A stretch of DNA of 64,000 nt from Plectrocnemia conspersa (GCA_009617715.1 VTFK01000193.1:186001-250000), one strand, 5' to 3'; counted from the stretch's first letter, positions 1-12,479 are shown. The notes: a model not told the origin generated them from the letters alone. Made by a program: numbers and translations.

Positions 1-530
1 TACATGGCGATAAAATATGGTAGCGATCATTTGTAGGCTGAAAATTGCTTATCCAATTAATTGATGCGATTAACTGCTAGCGATTAATTGCAGGCGGTGA
101 ATTGCATGCGATAAATTTTCTGGATCTCTATCTATCTTTCATGTCTAGAAGATCGGAATTAGTGATAATCGTATACAAATAATTCCGATTATTCATTATA
201 ATTAATAATAATCAATAATAACAATAATTTTACAAAATCGCGCTAGGTCGTATATTATGGCATCTATTGACTGTAAGCTACAATACTATACTTGTAAGTA
301 GTGATTGTAACGCATTGAGCTAACGCCTGTCAGGTTACAACAAAAGATTAATAATAAAATAATGACAAAATCATTTTTAATTATTTAAATAAAACTACGT
401 TTAAGCCACTCTTAATGTTTTGATAGTTTTTTATCAATAAATAGTCATTGAAATTTCGGCATTTTTTTCGCCTGTGTTACATATTAGTCGCCACATAAGA
501 AGCCAAAGCTTATTAGTGCAATAAAAATAA
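1..530. other. AT-rich sequence without recognisable gene
   Basis: No long open frame and no recognisable repeat end. A GATTAATTG-like phrase recurs near 60-110. Nothing else can be supported. Confidence 0.5.
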
Positions 531-775
531 AATTTCACCTCAATATATTTTCGCTAGTAGAAATATATATCTACCAGTGAAAATGTATTTGGAAATGTAT
601 CGCATATAAATAAATATATCTACCGGTAAAAATGTATTCCGATATAATTTCACTTAAATTATTTTTGGGATAAATTTATGATTTATGAAAAATTTTAGTT
701 TAGTATCAGGGACGTAATTACACCTTTATACAGAGGAGGGGGGGGGGCAAAAGTTGGCCAGTCAGTGATGGTGTT
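530..775 (+). repeat. Composite repeat B, copy 1
   Basis: Holds the two marks of this family. One is a run of phrases such as CTACCAGTGAAAATGTATT. The other is a module reading GGGACGT-A/C-ATT..., then a G-run, then GCAAAAGTTGGCCAGTCAGTG (730-766). The same order is seen near 12.6, 29, 33.4, 39.6 and 40.5 kb. Confidence 0.6.
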
Positions 776-1510
776 TTTTAGTATTTCGATTTCGTTAAAG
801 AAAGTGTGCATGATTCTTTAATTTTACAGTGATATGAATTCTTCAACTAATTGGCCTAAAAATAATGTCATGGAAATGAATTTTGTTTAGTTATACAAAT
901 AATAATAACATAGATATAAATTTGATCCCAAGCCACCAACATTCAAGCTACAAAATTAATTTAAAGTTTTCTTTAACTCATTTGGGTTAGGTACTATTGA
1001 GCATAATTCCCTGGTTGTTATTTTATAAGGTTTGAAAGTGCTTTAAGTACTGAAATATTTTTTTATAAAAATCACGTAATTAATTAATTATATAGCCTGT
1101 AAGCTATAATACTTTAAGATTTATTCTATACTGAATCTATATTTGCCACTAAGATTAAGTCATCTAGATTTTATTTTTTACTATAAAATTGACTAATTAC
1201 GTGGCTTTTTATCTAGTTATATTTAGATAATAAATTTAGCACTTAAAATGTACTATTTTTTTATTGAGCGTTTGAAATATAAATCTGAATTTCAACCATA
1301 AAAGAGGTACACGGTGATTCAGATTTATCTGCACCTAGCACATAAAGGGTTAAATATGATTTTTAAATAAATTAAATCTAGACTCTTTCTAACATTAGGA
1401 CATATAACGAGCTTATAGTCAGGGACGTCATTTCAGCTTTTTTCAAAGGGTGCAAAATTTGGCCAGTCAGTGGTTGTTTTATTATTATCTTGATTTCATT
1501 AAATTACCTT
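775..1510 (+). mobile_element. Decayed LINE fragment plus composite-repeat module
   Basis: Bases 790-1030 match, with many changes, the segment just downstream of the RT active-site region in the fossil at 39245-39540. Both contain TTCTTCAACTAATTGG, and both run into GAGCATAATT-C/A-GCTGGTTG. The frame is broken. Bases 1416-1480 repeat the GGGACGTCATTTCAGCTTTT...TTGGCCAGTCAGTGG module. Confidence 0.55.
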
Positions 1511-1592
1511 TTTAGACTTAATATAACAATATGACGATTAAAAATAAGTGAGAATTGAATGACATGAGAATCAAAATTTGATTAATCCTTTC

Positions 1593-1661
1593 AACGCCAA
1601 GCGCATGATATGATGCGCAACTAAATCTACTGTCTAACGCCAAGCGCATGATATGATGCGC
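1593..1661 (+). repeat. Two direct 26-bp repeats with an internal hairpin
   Basis: AACGCCAAGCGCATGATATG followed by ATGCGC occurs at 1593-1618 and again at 1636-1661, identical, with a 43-base period. Each unit contains GCGCAT...ATGCGC, a 6-bp stem over a 6-base loop. Confidence 0.85.
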
Positions 1662-2260
1662 TCGTTAAAACCTTCGTTTTTTAAAGAAACGGAAAGGTAA
1701 AAGTTGGCAATATATGTTTTAAGAATCAGTTTGAGTTCCTAGGAAACGATTTCAGTGATTTTATTTATAGAATTTGCGATGAAACAGTGGTATATATAAT
1801 TATAAAGTCACGCCTTAATTTTAGTCGTTTGTATTTCGCGCGCGGTTTCGATCGTGCTTCTTTAGACCACTTTTAGGGTTAGCACAAACGCATCGCGGAA
1901 ATTCGTTTTTTTTATACTTTAATATATGAATCGAAATTAAATTATGTCATCAATATTTCAATGATAATTGTGATTTGTAAATACTTGTGAATATATTTAT
2001 ACGTTATTTCGACTGTTTTAATATTGTCAACTGTTTTTGTGATTGGTTTTTATTGTTAGTAATAATTAAATAATAATAATTACTATTAAATACTTTTTAA
2101 TAAATATAAATAAGATATAAATAATAAAATATCAATAATAACTCTTAGTAAATATTAAATAATAATAATAATAACAAAAACGATTCCTTGTCGTAGAATC
2201 ATTTTATTTTACTTGTTCTATTATTTTATAATTTATTTGTAATGTGTTTATTTATTTACA
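1662..2260. other. AT-rich sequence, ATA/ATT-rich tracts
   Basis: Includes AATAATAAT-like simple sequence from about 2050 to 2190. No gene or clear element was seen. Confidence 0.5.
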
Positions 2261-2270
2261 TTAAATTAAT

Positions 2271-2312
2271 ACCATCGTGACCTAACAGGTTACCCCAATG
2301 CGTCACGATGGT
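2271..2312 (-). repeat. Stem-loop repeat, likely LINE 3' end, copy 1
   Basis: Perfect 11-bp arms ACCATCGTGAC (2271-2281) and GTCACGATGGT (2302-2312) around a 20-base loop containing GGTTACCCCAATGC. It is preceded by TTTATTTAYATTAAATTAA. The same structure is at 21348-21385. Confidence 0.8.
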
Positions 2313-2379
2313 CGAAAAGTTTATTATTTATTGTATATATATGTGTGTGTTTATTGTAATATATATTACATATTCCGCC

Positions 2380-2720
2380 TGGAGTGTAGATATGTTGCAC
2401 TCTTGCCGGTCCCAAGCCCGGATAAAGGAGGAGGGTTTCTATCATGGAGCAAACCACCCAACGTGGATAAATCCAAATAGTTATGAAAAAATCACAAAGA
2501 AATAATTAATCCGCCCCGATTCATAATGACCTAGACGATCGAAATCTAGATAAACGATTGGACTTCAATTTTGGAAGCTGGAATGTGCAATATTACAACC
2601 AGGAAAAATGCAAACAATAGCGCAAGAAATACTAAAACTCAAGATATATCTAGAAGCCCTACAAGAAATTAGGTGGAAAGGCCAAAACCGATCACCGGTT
2701 GTAGCGCCGTGGAAGAAGAA
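2380..2720 (+). pseudogene. RTE-like LINE 5' fragment (endonuclease start)
   Basis: Bases 2590-2692 read, after one frame shift, LQPGKMQTIAQEILKLKIYL then ALQEIRWKGQ. WNV...LQPGKM...ALQEIRWKG is the typical start of an RTE-clade APE endonuclease (family knowledge). The copy stops within about 120 bases and cannot code. The segment before it (GCCGGTCCCAAGCCCGGATA) is probably element leader, by its position. Confidence 0.6.
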
Positions 2721-2770
2721 GAAGAATATGTATATATTATAAATTATACTACTTTTATATTAATATTAAA

Positions 2771-3060
2771 AATTGAATAAGGAACATATAAACCGAATTT
2801 TGTCCAATAAGAGAGCGCAAAAAACAATTATCACTTCTCAGAAGTCAAAAATCCACGTCAAAAGCAATAAAATCATGCCGTCGCCGTTGCAGTGGGAACG
2901 CTCGGTAATTTTATTGCTTTTGACGTGAATTTTTGCCTTCTGAGAAATGATAATTGTTTTTGCGCTCTCTTATTGACCAAAATTCAGTTTGAATACACTT
3001 TGAGCAATACTCTCACGTCAAAAGTCTGTATTAAAATCGGTAAGAATAGTCATTATATTT
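2771..3060. repeat. Foldback repeat A, copy 1 (nearly complete)
   Basis: Two inverted arms meet near 2890-2905. The left arm runs from ATAAACCGAATTTTG through GCGCAAAAAACAATTATCAC, CTTCTCAGAAGTC and AAAAGCAATAAAATC to a GC-rich centre. The right arm returns the same motifs in reverse, ending at CAAAATTCAGTTTGAATACAC. The two outer ends differ (GGAACATATAAACC on the left, a type with ...GTATTCAAACTG on the right). Confidence 0.85.
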
Positions 3061-4300
3061 TTAAAACAATGTAATATTGAAGTGCAAATACACTATGAAG
3101 CAATAGTTTTATGGTATTATTACATATTTATAGTATTTTATGGTCAAATTCGACGTCATTGTCACCCAACTTCATCCGGTGAAATAAGACTCATTGAATC
3201 ATTGAGGTTTATATATGGATGATTTCATCATAAGAAATAGACCTATCCTACTTAATTCTTTCAGTAATTCTTTTACTATTATTTTTATCTTGAATAACCA
3301 CAAAAAGCATAATGTAGTATTAATTAATCAGTATGCCAATGATGTATAAGCAATTTTGCAACACAGCAATTATCACGTCTTTGTGCATCATTATCGAAAT
3401 ATGACGATCTCGATCGATTTTGCAATGTTTTACCATTGTTTCCATGGAATGAGTAATAAAGCAAACATGCAAAAAATAACCAAACACTGACTAAGAACGT
3501 GCGAAGATGTGCTTCATTGTTTTACCGAAATCGCACATATGCATCCACATTATAAATTGAGGCCGCTTCCAAATTATCGCAAGACAAAATCTAAGTAAAT
3601 CATCTTCCGTTCGTCGGTAAAAGTCACGCATTTCTAATCTGCGCCCTCGATTATTTCGCCGAAGTGGTAAAATATGGACTTTCGCTGTTTTCGACGCCAC
3701 AACCGAGCAGATGTTGGCTGTGCGATAGTCGCGGAGAGCCATAACTCAAAAAATCGCTATTACCAACACATGGTGCGAAAAGAGCATTTCGTAATTCGAC
3801 AACCTTGCCGATCGCGTTTAAGGAAAACTCGAAATTGATCAATAGACCAAATCGGACCACATTTTATAACACAGCGCCATATAAGTCGGTATTATGCCGT
3901 GAGGTGCAATTTTGAAACTTATCGAAAGCAAGAACGACTCTAAATCTGCGGTTTTTGTTTATAAGTTTAGATTTACTTTATAGATAACATAAAAGCGTTG
4001 CTCAGTTAATTAAGACGTTACAGTGATTATTTAGATACGGTTTATCTATAGAACGGTAGTCATTCGCTTAATGCTTGCGATCCTCTTAAATAAGGATTGC
4101 GTTTAATAAGATTAGGATAATTTGCGGTGATTTTGATCACAAACTTATAAATAGAATGATACTATACTTAACAAGAATATAGCCGTTAAAAACATTAGTT
4201 TTTTAACCATTGAAAATACACGATGTCATCAACACCATTTCTAATACAGTAATACAGTACAAAATTTTAACACTAAACTTTCAAATAATCTGATAACAAT
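3060..4300. other. No confident gene; degenerate minus-strand ORFs at 3490-3860
   Basis: Mostly AT-rich. At 3491-3860 two overlapping minus-strand frames of 69-83 codons (containing RNNRGRRLEMRDFYRRTEDD) sit in GC-richer DNA. The Arg-rich stretch followed by DFYRRTEDDLLRF faintly recalls the region before the transposase core of Harbinger elements. The likeness is too weak to call. Confidence 0.3.
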
Positions 4301-5395
4301 CTTGCGCGAGAAGCATTGTAATGGGCACATACATTTAATTTTAAACGGTCATTTATATAATATAATATATTGTACTAATAAAACACTTGCTATGATGATT
4401 TTTTACGAGCTTATATTACATTTACAACATAGCATAATTCGCTGGTTGTTATTTTATAAGATTTATAAGGACTTGAAAAGTCACGTAATTAGTTAATTAT
4501 ACAATAAAAAATAAATTGAAAGATTTAATTGAAATTTTGTTAATTTTAAAGTTTGAGAACCCTGAGGGGTGTGACTTCGTAACCAGTGAGACACTTATAA
4601 TCTGGTTTTATCACATTATATTTACATATGTTGCGACAGACGATAAATGGCGAGATGTTTTCTCCAAGCGGTGGTGGAAAAGCTGGCAGAGGGATGATGT
4701 CAGTGGACGATCCTCAGAATTCTGATTGCTGTGGAAGCGACAGTATATTCTCCGAGCGGTGGTGGAGAAGCTGCCTTCTCCTCATCGGAATCAGGCTGCA
4801 AAGCTTGTTGACCAATCACAATTATGCAGCGATCATCCAGCGTAATAAGTATACGCCTTTAGAAAGCGACATTCGCTTGATGGGCATTGTCCAAGATCGT
4901 ATTGCATTGCAACGGGAATCTTGTGGATTCGGTGATTTAATATATCCATCACCGATTCGCAACAAAGAAACATTCTCTCAATTTACAGTAAGAATAAAAG
5001 TCAGTGTTACTTATGTGATTTTCTGGTCTTTTTGTGGTCCATCATTTACGCTATTGTTTTGTTACCTTATTGATGGATGATAATTTTGGTCACAGTCAAT
5101 TAACGCAAGTTTTGAGAATAAGGGCATTTGTGTGTGGTCGCCATATTTGACTAATTACGTTACTTTTTATCATGTTATATATAACTAATTAATTTAGCGC
5201 TTAAAATCTATTATTTTTTATTGAGCGTAAAATAAATACGAATTTCGAGCTGAAGATTTATAACATATAAGAGCTTTTATTCAGGGACGTTATTTTAGCT
5301 TTTTCCAGATGGGGCAAAAGTTGGCTCCCTAAAAAATAATATTTTGATTTCAATAATATTATATTTTCATATTTTTATAACAATAACTGAGAATC
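4300..5395 (+). mobile_element. Second copy of the 0.8-1.5 kb repeat block with an extra 600 bases
   Basis: Bases 4430-4505 (ATAATTCGCTGGTTGTTATT...) match 1003-1085. Bases 5150-5345 (TGACTAATTACGT...GGGACGTTATTTTAGC) match 1187-1475. Between them lie about 640 bases here, against about 95 in the first copy. The extra part is GC-richer and holds an open frame of 150 codons (4628-5080). It also holds a pair of near-identical phrases, CTCCRAGCGGTGGTGGARAAGCTG-like, at about 4661 and 4751. The frame has no recognisable protein. Confidence 0.45.
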
Positions 5396-5810
5396 GAATT
5401 CTGACCAATAGTAGAGCGTAAAAAAACAATTATTCCTTCTCAGAAGTCAAAAATCCATGTCAAAAGCAATAAAATCGTGGTGGCGCATTAAGCGTGGCGG
5501 TTCATATTAAGATTTTTTATAACAATTTTACGACTTACAATACGTGAGAGTCGAATGAAGTACATCTAAACCAAAATTTGACCCGTCCGGTAATTTGGCG
5601 TTCATACTACGACTTTTATAATAATATTTCAAATTAAATAAGGAACATATAAACCGAATTTGGGCCAATAAAAGAGCGCAAAAAACAATTATCATTTCTC
5701 AGAAGTCAAAAATTCACGTCAAAAGCAATAAAATTGTGGCGGCGCCGTCACCACGATTTGGTAATTGTTTTTGCGCTCTCTTATTAACCAAAAATAGCTG
5801 TGTTTGCGCA
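5395..5810. repeat. Foldback repeat A, copies 2 and 3 (partial)
   Basis: 5395-5500 and 5636-5800 repeat the arm motifs GACCAATAGTAGAGCG, AACAATTAT-Y and CTTCTCAGAAGTC. Between them lie TTACGACTTACAATA...GAATGAAG and GGCGTTCATACTACGACTTT, two outer-arm modules also seen at 13.5, 25.7, 39.8 and 53.1 kb. Confidence 0.75.
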
Positions 5811-8570
5811 TGTAAATCGGCAAGAAGGGTTATATGTTTCACTGTTTAAATATATTGAAAAAATAAAAATATGTGCAGTGGATATTTAGATATTTTTATA
5901 CACGTTATAAAGTATACACTCAAATAGATAATGTTCACAGATTACATAATTATGGCATGTTATAACTAACTGGTAGCAGATGGACATCATAAATATTCCC
6001 ATTTTCGCCGGCTAAATATTATAATATTAATTAGTCTGCTTAATTAGTGATACATTCTTAAAACAATCTACTTCTAGCGTTATACATATATGTAATATCT
6101 TATTGAGATTATCGATTGCTATTTTGTTACAGATAAACTGATTTAAAAAACGATATTTTCATGAAAATGTATAGAGTAATAAAATATTTTTGATACTTTA
6201 AAAAATCCCATTAATTACCTAGAGTTAAAACTACATTGAAGATGTCATTGTTTTTTATATGTATGTATATATATATATATATACTACTTTTAAATGCCCT
6301 AATGTAGATTTTTAATTCTAATCTTCTGAATAAAAAACATCGTAACATTCCTCTTGTTCGTATTTTATTGACACCAGAATAGAAAAGCTGGATATTCAAG
6401 AACAGCTGTCGGTGAATATGTACGAAGAAAATCCTCTCGTTCTATGGATATATGTATGTATGTACCTACATATAAAACACAGGGAAAGTGACGGCGTGGA
6501 ACAGCTGGTATGTGGGTCACGTGGATCTTCATCAATGAAGGAACAGCAAGAAAAAGGATACTATTCGACGTTATAGAGAGTGAATAAAATATTTGATTGC
6601 AAAAAATCTAAGACATTATCTTGTGATCATATGCAAAACTTCTCATTAAAATTAAACGCAAAACATTTTTTGATCTGGTAAAAATATGTAACCCTTATCA
6701 TTACATTTTTTCTATATCTAAATAGAAGGAAACAGACAAAAAAATAGGAAAAAATAATAATAACACAAAACCAGATAATAGTGTGGACAATTCAAAAAAT
6801 TTTTTTATTCAATACCATTTTTTTTATAGAAATTATCTTGTGAGCATATTAAAAACTTATCATTAAAATTAAACGCAAATATGTAATCTAAATAAAATGA
6901 AACCATCAAAAAATAGGTAAAAATTATATTCACACAAGAAATAGATAATAACGTGGACAATTAAATACCGATATTTAATTTGATTTTACCATATGTATTA
7001 TATATAATTTTAATTTCATAATATTTTTATATTATATCTGACTTGAAAACCCAATAGTTATTATTACTTCAATATTTTAGTTCGAAAAAATTGACTCTGT
7101 TTTAGTTTTATGATAATAAATTATTCATTTATAAAAATCCTCGCAATTTCAAAGTTCGATTCTTGAAAAAATGTATGTTTCTTTCAGAAAAAAAAAATAT
7201 ATATATTCTATCATGAAAAGAAAGTTAACGTCACTAAATTAATTTAATATAATAGACAATCAGACATTCAATTTCGTTAATATAATATAATGCAATAATA
7301 TGTTCTTCTTACGTAATTAAATAATTTGATAAGTAATTTTATTAGCTAAACATTTAATTAAGCATGTATCAGTAAAGATGCAAGCTTGCTTCACATATTT
7401 AATAATTAAAAATATTTTTTACAAAGGTAATGATTTATATTACTTAAGGTACAATGTATTTTAAATATGAAATACACTAATGCATTTTTAATGCGATATT
7501 TTATTAAGTCTAAGCGTTGATTATTTGCTAAAATTTTCTAAGACTTTCCCTAAATTTATCGATTTCAATGGTTAAAAAATGCATTTTTTGATACAATTTT
7601 TTATATTAATATCGAATAAAGCTAATAAATCTATTACAAAAATATTTACGTATTGTTTTTTGTATAATTTAAAACTAAAACACAAAGTGGCGCAGGTCAT
7701 GAGAAACATACATTTGGGATTTGACGAGGGTACTGTTAGTCAGAGAACTGTAAGGCTATGAATCGAGATATGTATTACTGTCGATATTAATTTTTTTATT
7801 CAAAACCCCCGATTAACTTTTGTTGAAACATATTGAGAAAAACTGATAATGGTTATACATTAGCAACTATTTAAATACTTAAAGGTTTTCTTTACAGCAT
7901 CTAAATGCCATAGAAAAGGGGAAAAATATACAAACGGGTACTACAGGAACTGATCGAAAAGCATGTTTTTTAAACCCTGTTTTTCAATAGTTCTCAGAGA
8001 CAATTCTCGAATATAATCAAAAGAAACTTCAAAACTTGCTCCGATCATAAGGAAATCATATTGTAAAAAAATAAAAATATTGCCTTATTTTTCGATGACT
8101 TATACCCTACATATTTATACATATATATATATAGTCTGACTTTTATTAAATTTAAATTAATTTTAACTCCACAGCAATTTACTTATTATTTTTTTTCCAT
8201 TCATACATATTTATACCCTACTTATACGCACTTATACCCTACATATTTATTTCTTATTTCTTAAAAATATAAAATTAAATAATTTTAGTGCTATTTTAAC
8301 CGCCCTACCATTGACGACTTCACAATCCTCAAATATTAAGATTTTTATAAACAAGAGATTCATTTCTGTGAAAGAAGCATAATTTTTTTACTACAATTAT
8401 AGTTAAAAAATTTCGTTTTATATCTCACTAGAAACCTAAATAATGAAATTATATTGTTTTATGAGAGTTTGCCAAATTACATGCTCTTTTGTTGGGAAAA
8501 AACTATAGCTAACTTTAATATTTTGAACATGAAATGTTTGGAATTGCTAAAAGACTACAAAAATATATAG
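5810..8570. other. AT-rich sequence without recognisable gene
   Basis: Short open frames only (60-62 codons), of AT-rich low complexity. The two segments 6590-6790 and 6830-6960 resemble each other (CTTGTGA-K-CATAT..., AACGCAAA..., AGATAATAR-C/G-TGTGGACAATT), a diverged tandem duplication about 235 bases apart. Nothing else was seen. Confidence 0.45.
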
Positions 8571-8639
8571 ATCCTTGGCGGCCAACATGTGTCACAGTCG
8601 AATCAATAACGTAACTCAATGGCGCAGCTAGCCGATAGC

Positions 8640-8690
8640 ATTAGCTGACACGATAGCTGACACGATAGCCAATAGCATAACACATTTATC
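8640..8690 (+). repeat. Short tandem repeat of GATAGC units
   Basis: GATAGCATTAGCTGACAC, GATAGCTGACAC and GATAGCCAATAGCAT follow one another. The upstream GGCGGCCAACATGTGTCACA phrase recurs, diverged, at 59717-59736. Confidence 0.6.
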
Positions 8691-8729
8691 AATTTAAATA
8701 AAATATATATAATTAAAAACAGGAAATAA

Positions 8730-9075
8730 GGATAGACAGTGTACAAAATCGACTGGACTTTCTTGAAAATTTTCAAGTCATCCGCTTTTAATAAAAAAAT
8801 CTGTGATTCATTGCCGTCTCTACGTCATTAATAAATACTATAATCATAAAGTGACTCGAGCTGGATCGCTGCAGTACTCCAGTATAGTTAATATATCGTT
8901 CTGAAATTAAGTATTCATACTTGATCTATCGGTCTAGTATTTTGAGCATAACCTCAAGAGACCTTCAGAAAATCCGAAATTATATATATTTTTTAAATTA
9001 TAACAAGTAAAACGTGATTTTATCAAACGCCTTTTCAAAATATGTGTATATAATATCCACTTATAATTCAATGTA
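8730..9075 (-). pseudogene. LINE reverse-transcriptase fossil
   Basis: On the minus strand the frames read, with several breaks, YFEKAFDKITF, then GFSEGLLRLCSKYLTDRSS, FINDVETAMN and ADDLKIFKK. These follow the usual RT order (DF-x-KAFD, the SYL-x-DR block, the LF-x-INDV block, the Y/F-x-DD catalytic block) of jockey/CR1-type LINEs. Stops and shifts show it is dead. Confidence 0.6.
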
Positions 9076-9749
9076 CATCAAATGATTGTGAAAGAAAATA
9101 ATAAAAAAAACATTAGATTAATAACAGTGGATCGAGATGCTGCGGTTAAAGAAGATAATTTTCAATGAGTCTTAAAATCTTCGAAATTCCGTTACATTTG
9201 GGTCGTCATCGAGTGCAACTTTGGTCAGTTGAGCTCCTAGAGTGCCATTGAAGAGCCTGTTTCACAGTATGTGTATATTTTATCAACGCCATTAGAGCGC
9301 CACTAGTGACGCGTCACCAGAAGACCTGCGTCTTACGCATACTACGCTCCACATTGACTGATAACATAATTCATATATACATATATATGTACATAGCAAT
9401 ATATTATCACACTAGGGTTCTGCGGAAATACGTAATATAAATTGAGAGCCGCTGTAGCAGTATAAACATGCTATTATAGAGTTTTCTGTCATAAAGGTAA
9501 TATGAAACAGGTTTAAGTCTACCGCACAAACCTCTCATATTTCATCTGGCACCTCATGAAGGACCAGTATACCAAGTCTGTATATTCTTAAATATATACA
9601 GTAGTTTGATATTTCATTACTGAAAGGTCGCAGCCGAAACCCCAGACATCTGACTTTTATTACATTACAATTAATTTGAACTCCGCCGCCATAGACTCAT
9701 TCAATTTTTCCCATGTTAGTCTCAGATTTCGTTCCATAGCAGCCCGTCT

Positions 9750-9972
9750 AGGGGTAGGAGGGGGCGTCTGGACCGCCAGAGGTCAAGGGTCGCTTCAGAC
9801 GCACGCACACATGCACAAGAAGCGGTAGGACGCATATTTAGGGTCACCGGCATCGGCGATAAAAAGGCGTCGACTGCCGATTCACGGTCCACGAGACGCG
9901 AGAATCTCTCGTCTCGTGACTCAGAGATAGTTCCGATAGCGAAAGCCTTCGCTTCGTGAGACTTCGATCGCA
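9750..9972 (+). promoter_or_regulatory. CpG-denser block, possible promoter
   Basis: A GC- and CpG-richer block in AT-rich surroundings. It contains GATAAAAAGG at about 9858 and CTCGTCTCGTGACTCAG just upstream of the ATG at 9973. It could be the promoter/5'-UTR of a plus-strand gene. The opposite strand is open for 92 codons, but that frame looks like compositional shadow. Confidence 0.3.
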
Positions 9973-10011
9973 ATGGCGGCAGCGGCAGGAAACTGTTCAA
10001 GGTCGCTCAAG
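9973..10011 (+). CDS. Possible first coding exon of an unknown gene
   Basis: ATGGCGGCAGCGGCAGGAAAC opens a 13-codon frame, MAAAAGNCSRSLK, that ends exactly at a donor AAG|GTACAC. It has G at -3 and +4. An alanine-rich start in a CpG-dense island is typical of first exons. No partner exon could be identified in the window, so this is only a suggestion. Confidence 0.3.
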
Positions 10012-10384
10012 GTACACGCACATATGTGTGTTTGCAATGAAAGAAAAACCGGTAGCTCGTGAATTATTTAGCTTTTCGTCATGCGCTTTTAAACCGATAC
10101 CAATTAACGCTATGCAGCGAAGATTGAGAGTTCATCTTAAGTTTCATGGATGCGTATCTCATCTTTAAGGGCATGCCTAAATGTTTCCAATATTTACAAT
10201 GCGGTATATCTTATTTATTTTAACAGCACGATAGTGGACTAATACCCGAGAGATCAAATTACATATGAACCTTTGTGTTTTTCAATTTCTATCGTGTCTG
10301 GGAGATAAAAATTAGTATTTTTTTTAAATAATATAAATAATTTTACAGACATACTTATCATGCAACCATTTTAATGTTTATAAT

Positions 10385-12465
10385 TAGTTATTAGATAATT
10401 AAAAACAGAACAAATAGAATATAAAGTCTTTAATGAAAAATGGAAAACATACACACAATGTAGAAATATGGCAGTCAAAGTATTAAGAATGGCTAAAAAG
10501 AAATGGTATGAAAAATTGATAGATGAAATACAAAATGATCCAAATAAGATGTGGAAATCAATAAAACAATTAATTAATCCAACTCAGAAAAACGACATAA
10601 TAAAATGGAAATTAATGGAAATATATATCAAGATCCTTATATAATGGCAGAAAAGATGAATACATATTACATTGAGAGCATAGAAGAAATTGTAAATTCA
10701 ATACCAAGGATTAGTAATTTAGTACAATATAATAATAAAACATTAATTGTAAAATTTAGTAAATTTAAATCAGTATCATTAGATGAAATTCATAACATAA
10801 TATGTAAATTTAAAAAAGGAACTAGTACTGATGAACTAGATATAAATATAATTAAAGAAACATGGGAAATAATAGGAACTAAATTAAATTATTTAATAAA
10901 TAAAGCACTCTCATTAGGAGAAATGCCTGAAAATTTAAAGATTGCTACTATTGTACCTATACCTAAAATAAAAAAAAATAGTAAAAAAAGTTGAAGAAAT
11001 GAGACCAATCAACATGCTACCGTGTATATAAAAAATAATAGAAGAAGTAGTAATCAAACAATTAAAGGAATTTATTACTTCTCAAAACATAATATGTGAA
11101 CAACAATCGGGTTCAGAGAAAAGCATTCCACTGAAACTGCATTACAAGTAGTGATAAATGATTGGCTGTTGGCTAAGGATACAAACAAAATCATTGGAGC
11201 AGTTTTCTTGGATTTCAAAGAGAGCCTTCGAAACAATAGACAGAGAAATAATGATGAAGAAATTGAGAGTATAGGTATAAGTGATATAGTTTTGAGATGG
11301 TTTAATAATTACTTATATAAAAAAAAAAAAAAAAGTTAAGATAAATAATGTATGTTCTGAAGAGAGGTTAGTGTATTATGGAGTACCACAAGGGTCTAAA
11401 TTGGGACCATTGTTGTTTGTTTTATATATAAATGATATAGTTAATAACGTAAAAAAATGTAAAGTTCATCTATTTGCGGATGACACATTGATCTATTGCA
11501 TGGGTGATAACATTGAAGAAGTTGTGAGTAATTTGAATGATGAATTAGGTGTGTTAGAGATATGGTTAAAGAATAATGTACTTAAATTAAATGAGAATAA
11601 AACTAAATGTATGTTTATTAATTATAAAAAAATGTGTTAGATGATAGTACCAAAATAGTAATAAATAACTCTAATATAGAAATAGTGGATAATATAAAAT
11701 ATTTAGGAGTAATTGTTGATACAAAATTAAACTTTAAAGAACATTGTAATTACATATTAAAAAAAATTAGTAGAAAAATAGGTTTATTATCTAGATTAAG
11801 AAATATATTAAGTATAAATACAAAAAAATTAATTTACAATAGTATAATATTGCCCCATTTTAATTATTGTGCAACACTTTTAAATATGTTGAATAAATTA
11901 GATAAACAAATGTTGCAAAAGTACAAAATAGGGCAATGAGAGTAATCTTAAATAAAAATAGATTAACTAATTGTAAAAGTATGATTGATAGATTAGAATG
12001 GTTGAATGTTCAAGAAATATTGAGTATGAATGTATTAGTATTTATATATAAATTAGAAAATAATATGTTACCACACTATTTTAATAAGTATTTAATAAGA
12101 AATAAAGATGTACATAAATATAATACTAGAAATAAAGAAAATTTAAAAATAATTAAGTATAAGAAAACGAGTACGGCTAGGGGAATTATGTACGGAGGTT
12201 TTAATTTATATAATAGTCTTCCAAGAGAAACTGAAACAGCAAAAAAATATAACGGGTTTTATAAATGGAATAAAAAAACACCTTCGTACATATAGAAATA
12301 AAATATTATAATATTAAGTCTTTATTATTGTATATTTTTTCTTTCTGTTATGTATTTTTTATATATTTTTATATATGTTTACTAAATTTGTTAGATGTAA
12401 AGATTAGCTATTAAGCTAAATAAATTAATAAAATAAAATAAAATAAATAATAAAATGAGAATATA
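10385..12465 (+). mobile_element. 5'-truncated LINE with reverse transcriptase, family 1
   Basis: The block starts inside ORF2 (WKTYTQCRNMAVKVL, the linker between endonuclease and RT) and runs to a 3' tail of AAAAT repeats near 12425-12450. RT blocks in order: IATIVPIPK (about 10940), QQSG...KHSTETALQVVI (11105-11155), AVFLDFK (11200), YGVPQGSKLGPLLFVLYIND (11377-11436) and LFADDTLIY (11470-11497). The thumb follows (KYLGVIVDTKLNFKEH, 11698-11745), then a C-terminal NLYNSLPRE segment. At least five frame breaks separate them. The first is at about 10990; another disables the C-terminus, which is intact in the copy at 60181. AT-richness is extreme even for this window. Confidence 0.9.
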
Positions 12466-12479
12466 AAACAAAACGTTTG

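Noticed and set aside
3490..3860. Harbinger/PIF transposase
   Set aside because: Only an Arg-rich stretch and a DFYRR phrase are suggestive. No catalytic block or terminal repeats were found.
4628..5080. 150-codon plus-strand frame as a host gene
   Set aside because: It sits within a repeated block, has no recognisable domain and no partner exon. Kept only as part of the repeat.
9722..10000. 92-codon minus-strand frame
   Set aside because: Lies opposite the CpG-dense block, with no start context, splice site or recognisable domain.
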